DNA of 64,000 bases from RYN-230 sp963813975 (GTDB taxonomy: Bacteria > Actinomycetota > Actinomycetes > Streptosporangiales > Streptosporangiaceae), in contig CAWFAP010000001.1 of NCBI GenBank assembly GCA_963813975.1, positions 868,001 through 932,000 on the forward strand, written 5' to 3'. Under the pieces are notes generated by a model. That model was not told the DNA's origin, made no database searches, and was given only the letters and a program-made list of their open reading frames with translations. Made by a program: the position numbers and the translations under genes. Position 1 is the first letter of the stretch. The number at the start of each line of letters is the position of its first letter. Positions 17,722-26,433 of the stretch are shown here, in pieces.

Positions 17722-18844
17722 TGCCGGTCGAGTTCATCGGGGTGATCCACACCAACGACGCGTCGGAGTCCCGGCCGCAGACCACGCCGCTGCTGGATCC
17801 GGACTTCACCCGCCGGCACGCCCAGGCGCACGGGACGCGGGCTTCGACCGCATCCTGATCGGCTACGGCTCCTCCTGGCCCGAGGGCACCCAGGTGGCCG
17901 CGCACGCCGCGGCGCATACGCAGCGGCTCGGCCTGCTCATCGCGCACCGGCCGGGGTTCGTGTTCCCCACCCTCGCGGCGCGCCAGTTCGCCACCCTGGA
18001 CGAGTTCTCCGGCGGCCGGGTGGCCGTGCACGTGATCACCGGCGGGAACGACGCGGAGCAGCGGCGCGACGGTGACTACCTGGCCAAGGACGAGCGCTAC
18101 GCGCGGACCGACGAGTACCTGGAGATCCTCCGGCGGGCCTGGACCGCGACCGAGGAGATCAGCTTCGACGGCCGGTTCTACCGTTTCGAGGGTTACCGGC
18201 CCGGCGTGCGGCCGGTGCGCCCGGCGGGCATCCCGCTGTTCTTCGGCGGCTCCTCCGCCGCTGCCTACCAGGTCGGCAGCAGGCACGCGGACACCTTCGC
18301 ACTGTGGGGCGAGCCGCTCAGGGAGACCGCGGAGCAGATCGCCTCGGTCCGGGCCGCGGCCGCCGCCGCGGGCCGCCCGGCGCCCGGGATCAGCGTGTCG
18401 TTCCGGCCGATCCTGGGGGCCACCGAGGAACTCGCCTGGGAACGGGCCCACCGCATCCTGGACGCCATCGAGCATCCCGCCTCACCAGGAGCCCAGCACC
18501 GGGGCTGGCGCGGCGCGAACGGCCAGCCGGAGAACACCGGCTCGCAGCGGCTGCTGGCCGCCGCGGCCCGGGGCGACCTGCACGACCGGGCGCTGTGGAC
18601 GGCCACCGCGCGGGCCAGCGCGGCCGGCGGCAACTCCACGGCCCTGGTCGGCACGCCGGACACGGTCGCCCGGGCCCTGCTCGATTATGTGGACCTCGGC
18701 GTGACCACGCTGCTCATTCGCGGGTACGACCCGCTAGAGGACGCCGTTGACTACGGCCGGGAGCTGATCCCGCTGGTCCGGGCCGAAGTGGCCCGCCGGG
18801 ACGCGCAGGCGGGCGCGGAAGCGGAGCTCGCCGGCCGGTCCTGA
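17721..18844 (+). pseudogene. SsuD-like LLM flavin monooxygenase, frameshifted
   Basis: ATG 17721 overlaps the preceding stop by one base (TGATG). The first frame reads MPVEFIGVIHTNDASESRPQ and ends soon after at 17858. The rest of the protein (DRILIGYGSSWPEGTQVAAH, AVHVITGGNDAEQRRDGDYL, GIPLFFGGSSAAAYQVGS, LLIRGYDPLEDAVDYGREL) is in the next frame. The break is at 17832-17833, where HA-Q-A-H should be followed by E-D-AGFDR: GAG appears to have lost its A. The length, 1124 nt, is 375 codons minus one base. The intact product would be 374 aa and close to alkanesulfonate monooxygenase. Confidence 0.82.
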
Positions 18845-18848
18845 CCGC

Positions 18849-18878
18849 GGTGTCCCTGACCACGGTGTCCCTGACCAC
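18849..18878 (+). repeat. 15-bp tandem duplication before the MBL-rhodanese gene
   Basis: GGTGTCCCTGACCAC occurs twice head to tail (18849-18863 and 18864-18878), with a partial third copy at the LLM stop (CTGACCGC). It fills the gap between the frameshifted monooxygenase and the MBL-rhodanese gene and ends just before a GGGGGGAG ribosome site. Confidence 0.75.
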
Positions 18879-18890
18879 GGGGGGAGCGGC

Positions 18891-20330
18891 ATCATCGAGA
18901 TACTCCAGATCGACACGCCGTCCCTGGGGGACCGCAGCTACCTGGCCACTGACGGCACGGTGGCCCTGGTGGTCGATCCGCAGCGCGACATCGACCGGGT
19001 CCTCGCCCTGGCCGGGGAGCGCGGGGTCCGGATCACCCACGTGCTCGAGACCCACCTGCACAACGACTACCTGACCGGGGGCCTGGCCCTGGCCCGGGAG
19101 ACGGGGGCCACCTACTGCGTCTGCGCCGCCGACCAGGTGGCGTTCGACCGGGTCCCGGTGTCCGACGGTGACGTGCTCGAGATCACGCCCGCCACCCGGG
19201 CCCGGGTCCTGGCCACCCCCGGCCACACGTTCACGCACCTGGCCTACGTGCTGGCCGGCCAGGCCGGGGATCCGTTCGCGGTCTTCACCGGCGGGTCGCT
19301 GCTGTTCGGCACGACCGGGCGCACCGACCTGCTCGGCGCGGCGCACACGGAAGAGCTGGCCCGCGCCCAGCACGCGTCGGCGGCCCGGCTGGCCGCCAGC
19401 CTGCCCGACCAGGTGGCGGTGCTGCCCACGCACGGGTTCGGCAGCTTCTGCGCGGCCAGCCCGGCGGCGGGCGCGAGCTCGTCCACGATCGGCCAGGAGA
19501 AGGCCGGCAACCCGGCGCTGATCCTGAGCGTGGACCGCTACGTGGCGGAGCTGCTGGACGGCCTGGACGCCTACCCCGCGTACTACACGCGGATGGGGCC
19601 GAGCAACGCCGCGGGCCCGTCCGCGCCGGACCTGTCGCGGCCCGGCCAGGCCGGCCCGGAGGAACTGCGCGGCCGGCTGGCCGCCGGGGAGTGGCTGGTT
19701 GACCTGCGCTCGCGGCGCGTCTTCGCCGCCGGGCACCTGGCCGGATCGCTCGGCTTCGAGATGGGCGACTCACTGGCCCCCCAGCTGGGCTGGCTTCTCC
19801 CCGAGGGCACCCCGGTGACGCTGCTCGGCGAGACGGCCGGGCAGGTCGCCGCGGCGCAGCGGGAGCTGGTCCGGATCGGCATCGACCAGCCCGCCGCCAT
19901 CGCGACCGGCCAGCCGGACGACTGGGCTGCCGGGGACCAGCTGGCCAGCTTCCCGGCCGCGGACTTCGCCGCGCTGGCCGCGGCCCGCCGCCAGCGCCCG
20001 GTGGCGGTGCTGGACGTGCGGCGGAACCTGGAGTGGGCGGCCGGCCACGTGGAGGGCGCCGTGCACATTCCCCTGCACGAGCTGGCCCGGCGGCTGGCCG
20101 AGGTGCCCGGCGGCGAGCTGTGGGTGCATTGCCACAGCGGCTACCGGGCGACGATCGCCGCCTCGCTGCTGCAGGCCGCGCACCGGGACGTGACCGCCGT
20201 CGACGACGACTTCGGCCGCGCTGCCATGGCGGGGCTGCCTGTGGTGGCCGAGCCGGCCACCGCGGGCACCCGGTTAGCGGCCCGTCAGTTCCCGGGCGGC
20301 CGGCTGCGGACCTCGACCGTGCCCTTGTAG
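18891..20330 (+). CDS. Persulfide dioxygenase-like MBL protein with two rhodanese domains
   Basis: The N-terminal metallo-beta-lactamase domain has ETHLHNDYLTGG, ATPGHTFTHLAYV, FTGGSLLFGTTGRTDL and LPTHGFGSFC, matching ETHE1-like enzymes that oxidise glutathione- or thiol-persulfide to sulfite. A first rhodanese domain (VDLRSRRVFAAGHLAGS) lacks a cysteine. The second keeps the active Cys in VHCHSGYRATIA. Family members start M-(I/L)-IEQI; here IIEILQIDTPSLGDRSYL is encoded but with ATC at 18891 and 18894 instead of ATG. The next GTG, 18960, would delete 23 conserved residues. It fits sulfide or sulfite handling beside sulfonate monooxygenases. Confidence 0.82.
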   Translation: MIEILQIDTPSLGDRSYLATDGTVALVVDPQRDIDRVLALAGERGVRITHVLETHLHNDYLTGGLALARETGATYCVCAADQVAFDRVPVSDGDVLEITPATRARVLATPGHTFTHLAYVLAGQAGDPFAVFTGGSLLFGTTGRTDLLGAAHTEELARAQHASAARLAASLPDQVAVLPTHGFGSFCAASPAAGASSSTIGQEKAGNPALILSVDRYVAELLDGLDAYPAYYTRMGPSNAAGPSAPDLSRPGQAGPEELRGRLAAGEWLVDLRSRRVFAAGHLAGSLGFEMGDSLAPQLGWLLPEGTPVTLLGETAGQVAAAQRELVRIGIDQPAAIATGQPDDWAAGDQLASFPAADFAALAAARRQRPVAVLDVRRNLEWAAGHVEGAVHIPLHELARRLAEVPGGELWVHCHSGYRATIAASLLQAAHRDVTAVDDDFGRAAMAGLPVVAEPATAGTRLAARQFPGGRLRTSTVPL

Positions 20331-20920
20331 GCGAAGCCGCGCACATGCAGCACGGGCGCGTCCGCGGGCAGGACCGTGCCCGGGTCGGTGTCGGTATCAG
20401 CGCTGAACCCGCCCGCCTCGACCCGGACGCCCGGGGGCACCAGGATCGTGACCCGCGATTTGTAGGCCACCGCCACCAGCGTGGTCACCGGGGCGGTCAG
20501 CTCGGCCGCCCGCAGGTCCAGCCACCCGCCGCCCTTGTACACCACCGCGGTGTAGCGTTCCGGGACCCGCCACCGGCCCGCGCGGCGGACCGGGCCCTTG
20601 TACGCGACCGCCAGCCGGCCCGGTTTCCGGCCCGGGCCGGAAACCGGCACCGCCGGCCCGACGGCCGCCGGACGGTCCGCGGGCAGGTCGGCGAGGACCC
20701 CGTCCAGGTCGGCCCGGGTCCGGGCGGACAGGGCGCTGCGCATCCGCTCGTCGAACTCCGCGTCGTCCAGGCGGCCCTCCGCGAACGCCTCCTGCAGCCG
20801 GTGAGTCGCCGCGTCCCGCTCCCGGTCCGACGCCCGGATCGCGGGGCTCGCGCTATCGCGGCCCGGCCCGCCCGGGAGCGGTTCCGTTGCGGAAGGAATT
20901 TCTGCCGATGAGCTCTCCAC
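20285..20920 (-). CDS. DUF1707 domain protein
   Basis: The protein has 211 aa. The DUF1707 domain spans about residues 28-80 (IRASDRERDAATHRLQEAFA, EGRLDDAEFDERMRSALSAR). A C-terminal beta-rich part (VAYKSRVTILVPPGVRVEAG, FAYKGTVEVRSRP) repeats a V-x-Y-K-x pattern and resembles the cell-wall-stress response fold. DUF1707 is thought to mediate membrane or peptide association; its role is unproven. GTG 20920 has no ribosome site, but TATATC lies 8 bases upstream, suggesting a leaderless mRNA. The gene overlaps the rhodanese gene tail to tail by 46 bases. Confidence 0.82.
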   Translation of the reverse strand: MESSSAEIPSATEPLPGGPGRDSASPAIRASDRERDAATHRLQEAFAEGRLDDAEFDERMRSALSARTRADLDGVLADLPADRPAAVGPAVPVSGPGRKPGRLAVAYKGPVRRAGRWRVPERYTAVVYKGGGWLDLRAAELTAPVTTLVAVAYKSRVTILVPPGVRVEAGGFSADTDTDPGTVLPADAPVLHVRGFAYKGTVEVRSRPPGN

Positions 20921-20923
20921 CAG

Positions 20924-20944
20924 AACAAGATATATCGTCTTGTT
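20924..20944 (-). promoter_or_regulatory. Inverted repeat over the DUF1707 -10 box
   Basis: AACAAGA and TCTTGTT (20924-20930, 20938-20944) form perfect 7-bp arms around TATATCG. On the minus strand the spacer contains a TATATC -10-like box 8 bases before the GTG start of the DUF1707 gene. A repressor bound here would directly occlude RNA polymerase. The regulator is unknown; none is encoded next to it. Confidence 0.5.
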
Positions 20945-20993
20945 GCTGCGCGCAGCCCCGCCGCCGACCCGGTGGCCAGGCCCGGGGGCGGGC

Positions 20994-21809
20994 TCAGTAG
21001 CGGCGGCCGGGCCGGCGCGTTACCCGGATCTTGGACTGAGGGTGCGGCAGCTCTTCCCAGTCCTCCATCAGCTCCGCGTCGAGCCCCCTCGCGTCGGCCA
21101 GCTCGAGGAGCGTCCCGGTCCGGTAGTAGAAGTCCTCGCGCAGCACCTGGTGCTCCGCGCCCTCGGTGCGGCAGAAGGTGAAGTCGAACACGCCCTCGGG
21201 CCGCATCACCCGGCCCACGTGGGCCAGGCACTCGTCGATGACCTCGATCGGCGAGTGGCTGAACACGCTGTGCGCGTGCACCACCGTGAACCGCCCCGCG
21301 GGCAGGAACCGGAACTTCAGGTCATCGACGAGTTCCAGGTGGGGGAGCTTGGCCTGGAGGTCGTCCCGGGCGATGGTCTCCTGCGCGGCCAGCAGGATGT
21401 CCGGCGAGATGTCGATGCCGTAGTAGTTGCCGGGGCTGAGGTAGTCGATGAACAGCCGTCCCGCGCGCAGGTCACCGCAGCCGATCTCCAGCATCCGGTC
21501 AGCCGGCTGCAGCCCGTGCCGGATCAGGTACTCGAACTGGAGCTGACCGACCTTGAGCCAGGAGTCGTGGGTCAGGCTGCCCACCGCGGCCTGGGGGTTG
21601 CGGGCGGTCTCCGCTTTCATGACCGCCCGGTAGTAGCTGATGTGATCCGAGGCTTTCATCCCGATGAGCGCGTCCCGGCTGCGCCGGCGGGCGTAGGGCA
21701 GGACCCGGCCAGGATTCCGCAGCGCGTAACTGAGCTTGTAGGACAGCCGGGAGCGGTCAGGTGCAGCCACGGCACAGAGTCTCGCACGCATCCGGACCTG
21801 CCCGGACAT
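20994..21809 (-). CDS. SAM-dependent methyltransferase, class I
   Basis: The protein has 271 aa. The Rossmann-like SAM site is DRMLEIGCGDLRAGRLFIDY, followed by YYGIDISPDILLAAQ (acidic end of strand 2) and VVHAHSVFSHSPIEVIDECL (motif around strand 4). The N-terminal 85 residues are basic and helical. The substrate is unknown; such proteins often sit in glycan or secondary-metabolite loci, but the neighbours give no such link. Start is ATG 21809; an ATG at 21791 is an alternative. It is divergent from the class II aldolase gene. Confidence 0.82.
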   Translation of the reverse strand: MSGQVRMRARLCAVAAPDRSRLSYKLSYALRNPGRVLPYARRRSRDALIGMKASDHISYYRAVMKAETARNPQAAVGSLTHDSWLKVGQLQFEYLIRHGLQPADRMLEIGCGDLRAGRLFIDYLSPGNYYGIDISPDILLAAQETIARDDLQAKLPHLELVDDLKFRFLPAGRFTVVHAHSVFSHSPIEVIDECLAHVGRVMRPEGVFDFTFCRTEGAEHQVLREDFYYRTGTLLELADARGLDAELMEDWEELPHPQSKIRVTRRPGRRY

Positions 21810-21844
21810 CGGCGGGAAAGGTCCCGGATGCCAGGATCGGGGGC

Positions 21845-22507
21845 ATGCGTGAGGAAAAAGAAGCCCGGGCGGCCGTGCTGGCCGCTGCGAGGGGCATGCT
21901 GGAGCACCGGCTCACGTCGGGGACCAGCGGCAACGTGTCCGCCCGGCTGGACGGCGCGACCTTGGTGATCACCCCGTCCGGCCTGCCCTACCAGGACATG
22001 GGCCCGGCGGACCTGGTCGTCATCACGATGGCGGGGGAGCCGGTCACCCCGGGCGCGGGCAGCCTCGCCCCTTCGTCTGAGTACCAGCTGCATACCGCCT
22101 GCTACCAGGCGTTTCCGGAGGTGAAGGCGGTCCTGCACAGCCATCCGGCGTACGCGAGCATGTTCGCGGCCGCCCGGCAGCCGGTCCCGGCGGTCATCGA
22201 CGAGGCCGTTATCTTCCTCGGCGGCGACATCCCGGTGTCGCCCTACGCGATCAGCGGCTCGGCCCAGGTCGGCACGAACGCCGTGTCGGTACTCACCCAG
22301 CGGGCCAGCGCGCTGGTGGCCAGCCACGGCCTGGTCACGGTCGCGGCCAGCCCGGCGCAGGCGCTGCACCACGCGGTGGTGTCCGAGCACTGCGCCCAGG
22401 TGGCCTGGGGCGCGCGGGCGCTCGGCGGGCACGTCCCGCTGCCCGCCGCCACCCTCGAAACGTTCGGTGAGGCCTACCGGCGCGCCCGGGGCGGGCCCAG
22501 CCAGTAG
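21845..22507 (+). CDS. Class II aldolase/adducin family protein
   Basis: The protein has 220 aa, the usual length for L-fuculose- or L-ribulose-phosphate aldolase-type enzymes. The TSGTSGNVSARL and ITPSGLPY motifs bind phosphate. SSEYQLHTACYQ supplies the catalytic Glu. Zinc ligands are in AVLHSHPAYAS and a third His in VASHGLVTVA. ATG 21845 is chosen because it follows the methyltransferase promoter gap and starts with the expected helix. The sugar phosphate substrate cannot be told from sequence. Confidence 0.88.
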   Translation: MREEKEARAAVLAAARGMLEHRLTSGTSGNVSARLDGATLVITPSGLPYQDMGPADLVVITMAGEPVTPGAGSLAPSSEYQLHTACYQAFPEVKAVLHSHPAYASMFAAARQPVPAVIDEAVIFLGGDIPVSPYAISGSAQVGTNAVSVLTQRASALVASHGLVTVAASPAQALHHAVVSEHCAQVAWGARALGGHVPLPAATLETFGEAYRRARGGPSQ

Positions 22508-22544
22508 CCGGGTCAGCCAGTAGCCGGCCCAGCTGGTGGCCGGC

Positions 22545-22820
22545 TCAGCTGGCTGGCGCGTCCCCGGCGGCGCGCCGGGACCGGCTGGTCGCCGCCCGGA
22601 TGGCCAGCACCCGGACCGCGCCGACCACCACGCCCATGGCGATGGCCCAGCCGAGCGCCTCGGCCATGCCCACCGCGGGATCCTCCGGGTCGGCCGGCGG
22701 CTCATGGCCGGTGACCTTGGTCCAGGCCACGGTGGCCACCTTGCGGGCGATGAAAGCCGCCCCCAGGGCCGCCACCGTGCTCATCGCCTTGGTGGCGCCG
22801 TCCCCGCGCTTGTCTGACAT
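22545..22820 (-). CDS. DUF4235 membrane protein
   Basis: The protein has 91 aa. The first part (GATKAMSTVAALGAAFIARK) and the second helix (AEALGWAIAMGVVVGAVRVLA) match the two-helix DUF4235 family. WTKVTGHEPPADPEDP is the conserved loop between them. The C-terminus is basic, so it should be cytoplasmic. It is unlinked to obvious partners. Degenerate copies of an about 17-base CCAGTAGCCGG repeat fill the 37 bases after the aldolase stop, just downstream of this gene. Confidence 0.85.
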   Translation of the reverse strand: MSDKRGDGATKAMSTVAALGAAFIARKVATVAWTKVTGHEPPADPEDPAVGMAEALGWAIAMGVVVGAVRVLAIRAATSRSRRAAGDAPAS

Positions 22821-22887
22821 GCATCCTCCCTGATGCCCGCCGGGCCGCCCATGGTCCCGCGTGGCGCGCCGTCTTGCTGCGTGCTGA

Positions 22888-23364
22888 TCATCCCACGGGT
22901 GTGCCGCCGGCCCGCGCAGCGGGACGTGCGGCCTCGATCGCGGCGGCCAGTTCGTCGGGCCGGCGCGTGCCGATCAGCCAGTACGGCCCGCGCGCGGCCG
23001 GGTCCTGGACCGCGATGTACACCGATCGGGGCAGGTAGGGCCGGGCTATCAGGTAGGCCGCCGGATCCGCCCGCGGCCCCCGGAGCGCCCGGGTCTGCTC
23101 CTGGTCCAGCGCGGTCACCTCACCCGCCAGGGCCAGCGGCAGCCGGTCACGGCCGACCCGGAGTTCGCCGTCGGCCACCTCGGTGTGCAGCCAGCCCCAG
23201 CCGATCAGGATCGCGGCGAGGACCACCGTGAGGACCCCGTACACGGCCAGCGCGGGCTCCCAGTCGAAGCCGGCCAGGAAGCCGGCGCCGAGCATGACGA
23301 CCGAAATCATCCCGAGAACCCACCAGGTGACCGGGACACGCAGGCGTTCGTGGTAAACACGCAT
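22888..23364 (-). CDS. DUF3093 membrane protein
   Basis: The protein has 158 aa. Two N-terminal transmembrane helices (VTWWVLGMISVVMLGAGFLA and ALAVYGVLTVVLAAILIGWG) are followed by a PH-like cytoplasmic domain (GELRVGRDRLPLALAGEVTA, ADPAAYLIARPYLPRSVYIA). This architecture is the actinobacterial DUF3093 family. In many actinomycetes this gene neighbours dut, as it does here (about 1.5 kb away). Confidence 0.88.
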   Translation of the reverse strand: MRVYHERLRVPVTWWVLGMISVVMLGAGFLAGFDWEPALAVYGVLTVVLAAILIGWGWLHTEVADGELRVGRDRLPLALAGEVTALDQEQTRALRGPRADPAAYLIARPYLPRSVYIAVQDPAARGPYWLIGTRRPDELAAAIEAARPAARAGGTPVG

Positions 23365-23393
23365 GGGTCCACCGTAGTTGGTTACATGAAGCC

Positions 23394-24827
23394 ATGATTG
23401 GGCGACGCTTGCGGCACGGTCTTCATCCGGGGACGGGCCAGGCCGCTGACTCCGTCCCCCCGGGCCACGGTACGGGGGCCATCACTCAGGCAGCCGAGGG
23501 GGCCGGCCAGCCGGTGCAGGAAAAGCAGGAAAACCAGGGCCGCAACGAAAATCCCGCCGCGGCCCGGGATACCGTGCCCGGCGGGGCCGCGGGGCCGGCG
23601 GGCGGGGTGCCCACGGGGCCGGTGGCCGGACCGATGCCGCAGCCGGCCCCGGGCCGGCTCCGGGCCGCCTGCGGCCGGGCCCCCGCCGGCGGCCGGCCCG
23701 GGCCGGCCGGTGCCGGGGCGGGGCGCGAGCCGGAACCCCCCGGCGCCGCGCAGGCCGGGGACCAGCCCGCCGGGCTTGTGCCGGGCTGGCTGCAGCGCGC
23801 GGCGGGCTGGTCGTGGCGGCTGCTGCTCATCGGCATCGTCATCTACCTGGCGTTCCGGGTGGCCAGCGTGCTGCGCCTGGTGGTGCTCCCGTGCGTGGCC
23901 GCGCTGCTGCTCACCGCGCTGCTGCAGCCCCTGCTGTCCCGGTTCCGCCGGCTGGGCCTGCCCGCCCTGGCGGCCACCTGGTGCACGCTGCTGATCGCGG
24001 TGGCCATCCTGGCCGGGGCGGGCACCCTGGCCGTCACCCGGACCACGGCCGACTATCCGCACCTGGTCAACGAGCTCAGGCACACGGTGACCACGCTGCA
24101 GACCTCGCTGGCCGGGCCGCCGTTCCACGTCCGGCACGCGGGCATCCAGAGCCTGTCCAACCGGGCGCTGAAGTACCTGCAGCAGCATCAGTCGCTGGTC
24201 GCCGGCACCGTGGTGTCCGGCGGGAAGATCTTCCTGGAGATCCTGGCCGGCCTGGTGCTGATGCTGTTCGTGACGTTCTTCCTGCTGAAGGACGGTGAGC
24301 GGATCTGGGCCTGGCTGGTCGGGTTCCTCGGCCCGGACAGCCGGAAGCGGGTCCACCTGGCCGGCAGCGCGGCGTGGCAGGCCCTGGTCTATTACGTGCG
24401 CGGGACTATCGCGGTCGCGGCCATCCACGCCGTGGTCATCGGGTTCTCCCTGTGGGTGCTCGGCGTGCCCCTGCTGGTGCCCCTGGTGATCCTGGTCTTC
24501 CTGGCCGCGTTCGTCCCGCTGGTGGGCATCCTGGTCGCCGGGGCGCTGGCCGTCGGCGTCACGCTCGGCACCAAGGGCTGGATCGCCGCGGTCGTGCTGG
24601 TGGCCATCTTCATCCTGGAGAACCAGCTGGAGAGCCATCTGCTGCAGCCGCTCGTGGTCGGCCGGATGGTCCGGCTGCACCCGCTGGCCATCATCCTGGT
24701 GCTGGCCATCGGCGGGGTGGTGGCGGGCATCCCGGGAGCGATCGTGGCGGTCCCGAGCGCGGCGGCGCTCGTCCGCGCCGCGCCGTACCTGAGGGGCAGC
24801 CGGACGGCGGTAAGGTCGCGGGAGTGA
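23394..24827 (+). CDS. AI-2E family transporter (PerM/YdbO type)
   Basis: The protein has 477 aa. Residues 1-140 are Pro/Gly/Ala-rich and probably disordered, so the true start could be later than ATG 23394, which has no clear ribosome site. The membrane part has about eight helices, with characteristic phrases such as FFLLKDGERIWAWL, VHLAGSAAWQALVYYVRGTI, FVPLVGILVAGALAV and the family end motif ILENQLESHLLQPLVVGRMV. The family includes exporters and ion antiporters; the substrate is unknown here. Confidence 0.85.
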   Translation: MIGRRLRHGLHPGTGQAADSVPPGHGTGAITQAAEGAGQPVQEKQENQGRNENPAAARDTVPGGAAGPAGGVPTGPVAGPMPQPAPGRLRAACGRAPAGGRPGPAGAGAGREPEPPGAAQAGDQPAGLVPGWLQRAAGWSWRLLLIGIVIYLAFRVASVLRLVVLPCVAALLLTALLQPLLSRFRRLGLPALAATWCTLLIAVAILAGAGTLAVTRTTADYPHLVNELRHTVTTLQTSLAGPPFHVRHAGIQSLSNRALKYLQQHQSLVAGTVVSGGKIFLEILAGLVLMLFVTFFLLKDGERIWAWLVGFLGPDSRKRVHLAGSAAWQALVYYVRGTIAVAAIHAVVIGFSLWVLGVPLLVPLVILVFLAAFVPLVGILVAGALAVGVTLGTKGWIAAVVLVAIFILENQLESHLLQPLVVGRMVRLHPLAIILVLAIGGVVAGIPGAIVAVPSAAALVRAAPYLRGSRTAVRSRE

Positions 24828-24884
24828 GCCCGCACAGCACGCTGGCCATCAGCACGCTCGGCATTCAGTAACCTGGGGTGAGGT

Positions 24885-25370
24885 ATGGGAGCGGTGAGCC
24901 CGGGCACGGATCCGGTGGACGTGCTGATCAGGCGGCTGGATCCGGAACTGCCGCTGCCGGTCCGGTCGCATGCGGGGGACGCCGGCGTTGACCTGGTCAC
25001 CGCGGTGGACGTGGAACTCGGGCCCGGCGGGCGGGCCGTGGTGCCGACCGGCGTGGCCATCGCGCTGCCCGACGGGTACGCCGCGTTCGTGCATCCCCGC
25101 TCCGGGCTGGCCGCGAAGCACGGGATCACGATCGTGAATGCGCCGGGCACCGTGGACGCCGGGTACCGTGGCGAGATCAGGGTGACACTGCTTAACACCG
25201 ACGCGGCTGAGGCGGTCAAGTTCCAGCGCGGCGACCGGATCGCGCAGCTCGTCATCCAGCGTGTGGCCCGCCCGGTGTTCCACGAAGTGGGCACCCTGCC
25301 CGGGTCCGCGCGGGGCGAGGGCGGCTTCGGGTCCACCGGGGGGCACGCCGGCGCCCAGGCACCGGCCTAG
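24885..25370 (+). CDS. dut: dUTP diphosphatase (dUTPase)
   Basis: The protein has 161 aa and is a trimeric dUTPase. Motif 1 is AGDAGVDLVTAV, motif 2 HPRSGLAAKHGI, motif 3 APGTVDAGYRGEIRV (catalytic Asp), motif 4 RGDRIAQLVIQ and motif 5 the Gly-rich end RGEGGFGSTGG. It hydrolyses dUTP to dUMP and pyrophosphate, keeping uracil out of DNA and feeding dTMP synthesis. The neighbours DUF3710 and TrkA are the usual actinobacterial context. Confidence 0.97.
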   Translation: MGAVSPGTDPVDVLIRRLDPELPLPVRSHAGDAGVDLVTAVDVELGPGGRAVVPTGVAIALPDGYAAFVHPRSGLAAKHGITIVNAPGTVDAGYRGEIRVTLLNTDAAEAVKFQRGDRIAQLVIQRVARPVFHEVGTLPGSARGEGGFGSTGGHAGAQAPA

Positions 25371-25538
25371 CGGCACCCGCCGGCACGGCAGGCCCGGCCC
25401 CGGTCCGGCCCGCACGGCCTGGCCGGCACGGTCGGCCCTGGCCCGGCCAGCACGGCCAGGCCAGCACCACGGGGCACGGGGGCCGGCCGGGCTCCAGGCC
25501 ACCATAGCTTCAGGGTTCAGAGAGCAGGGGAGAGCACA

Positions 25539-26354
25539 GTGTTCCGTCGGCGCCGCCGCGAGGAAGTGACCGAGCCTGAAGTCCGCGAGGACGAGGTCAG
25601 CGAGGACTTGGGGCCGGACGACGAGGAGACCTGGGACGAGCCCGGGGATGAGGAGACCCGGGACGAGGCCGACGATGAGACGGCCGAGCCCGGAGAGGCC
25701 GCAGAGCCCAGGGAGGCCGGCGAGGCCGGGGAAGCAGCGTGGGGGCCATGGGACGTGACGGACGGTGTCCCCCCGCTCAACCGGGTCGACTTCGGCAGCC
25801 TCCAGGTCCCGGTGGTGGATGGGTTCGAGATCCAGCTCAACATCGCCGACGACCAGGGGCCGCTGATCGCGGTGGTCCGGGGCGACAGCTCTCTTCAGGT
25901 CCAGGCCTTCGCCGCGCCCAAGAGTGACGGGCTCTGGGAGGACGTGCGCCAGGAGATCGCCACGGCGGTGACCGAGGCCGGCGGCCGCGCCGAGGAGGCG
26001 GAGGGCCCGTTCGGCCCGGAACTGCACGTCCGGGTGCCGGGGGAGCAGCCGCAGGCCGGGCTCCAGCCCATCCGTTTCCTGGGCGTGGACGGGCCGCGCT
26101 GGTTCCTGCGCGGGGTGATCACCGGGCCGGCCGCGGAGCACCCGGCGGCGGCCGCCCCGTTCGAGGAGATTTTCGCCGGCCTGGTCGTGGTCCGCGGTGA
26201 CCACCCGGTGCCACCCCGCGACCTGCTGGAGATCACGCTGCCCGAGGAGGCCCGCAAGGCCATGGAGGAGCAGATGGCCGCCGCCGGGGAAGAGGGCTTC
26301 AACGAGCCGCTCAACCCCTTCGAGCGCGGCCCGGAGATCACCGAAACCCGTTAA
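25539..26354 (+). CDS. DUF3710 domain protein
   Basis: The protein has 271 aa. The start MFRRRRREE is followed by about 60 residues dominated by Glu/Asp, probably disordered, then the DUF3710 domain (VPPLNRVDFGSLQVPVVDG, IRFLGVDGPRWFLRGVITGP, FEEIFAGLVVVRGDHPVPPR). The family is confined to actinobacteria and nearly always follows dut, as here. Its biochemical role is not known. The OB-fold and DUF3159 genes that often follow it are not seen before the trkA genes. Confidence 0.92.
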   Translation: MFRRRRREEVTEPEVREDEVSEDLGPDDEETWDEPGDEETRDEADDETAEPGEAAEPREAGEAGEAAWGPWDVTDGVPPLNRVDFGSLQVPVVDGFEIQLNIADDQGPLIAVVRGDSSLQVQAFAAPKSDGLWEDVRQEIATAVTEAGGRAEEAEGPFGPELHVRVPGEQPQAGLQPIRFLGVDGPRWFLRGVITGPAAEHPAAAAPFEEIFAGLVVVRGDHPVPPRDLLEITLPEEARKAMEEQMAAAGEEGFNEPLNPFERGPEITETR

Positions 26355-26433
26355 TCGCGAGGCGAGGCGGGCGCGCCGCAGGCGTGTCCCGCCGGGCCGG
26401 CGAGGCGCCGGGACTGGGGCCCGGGTCCTGGGA

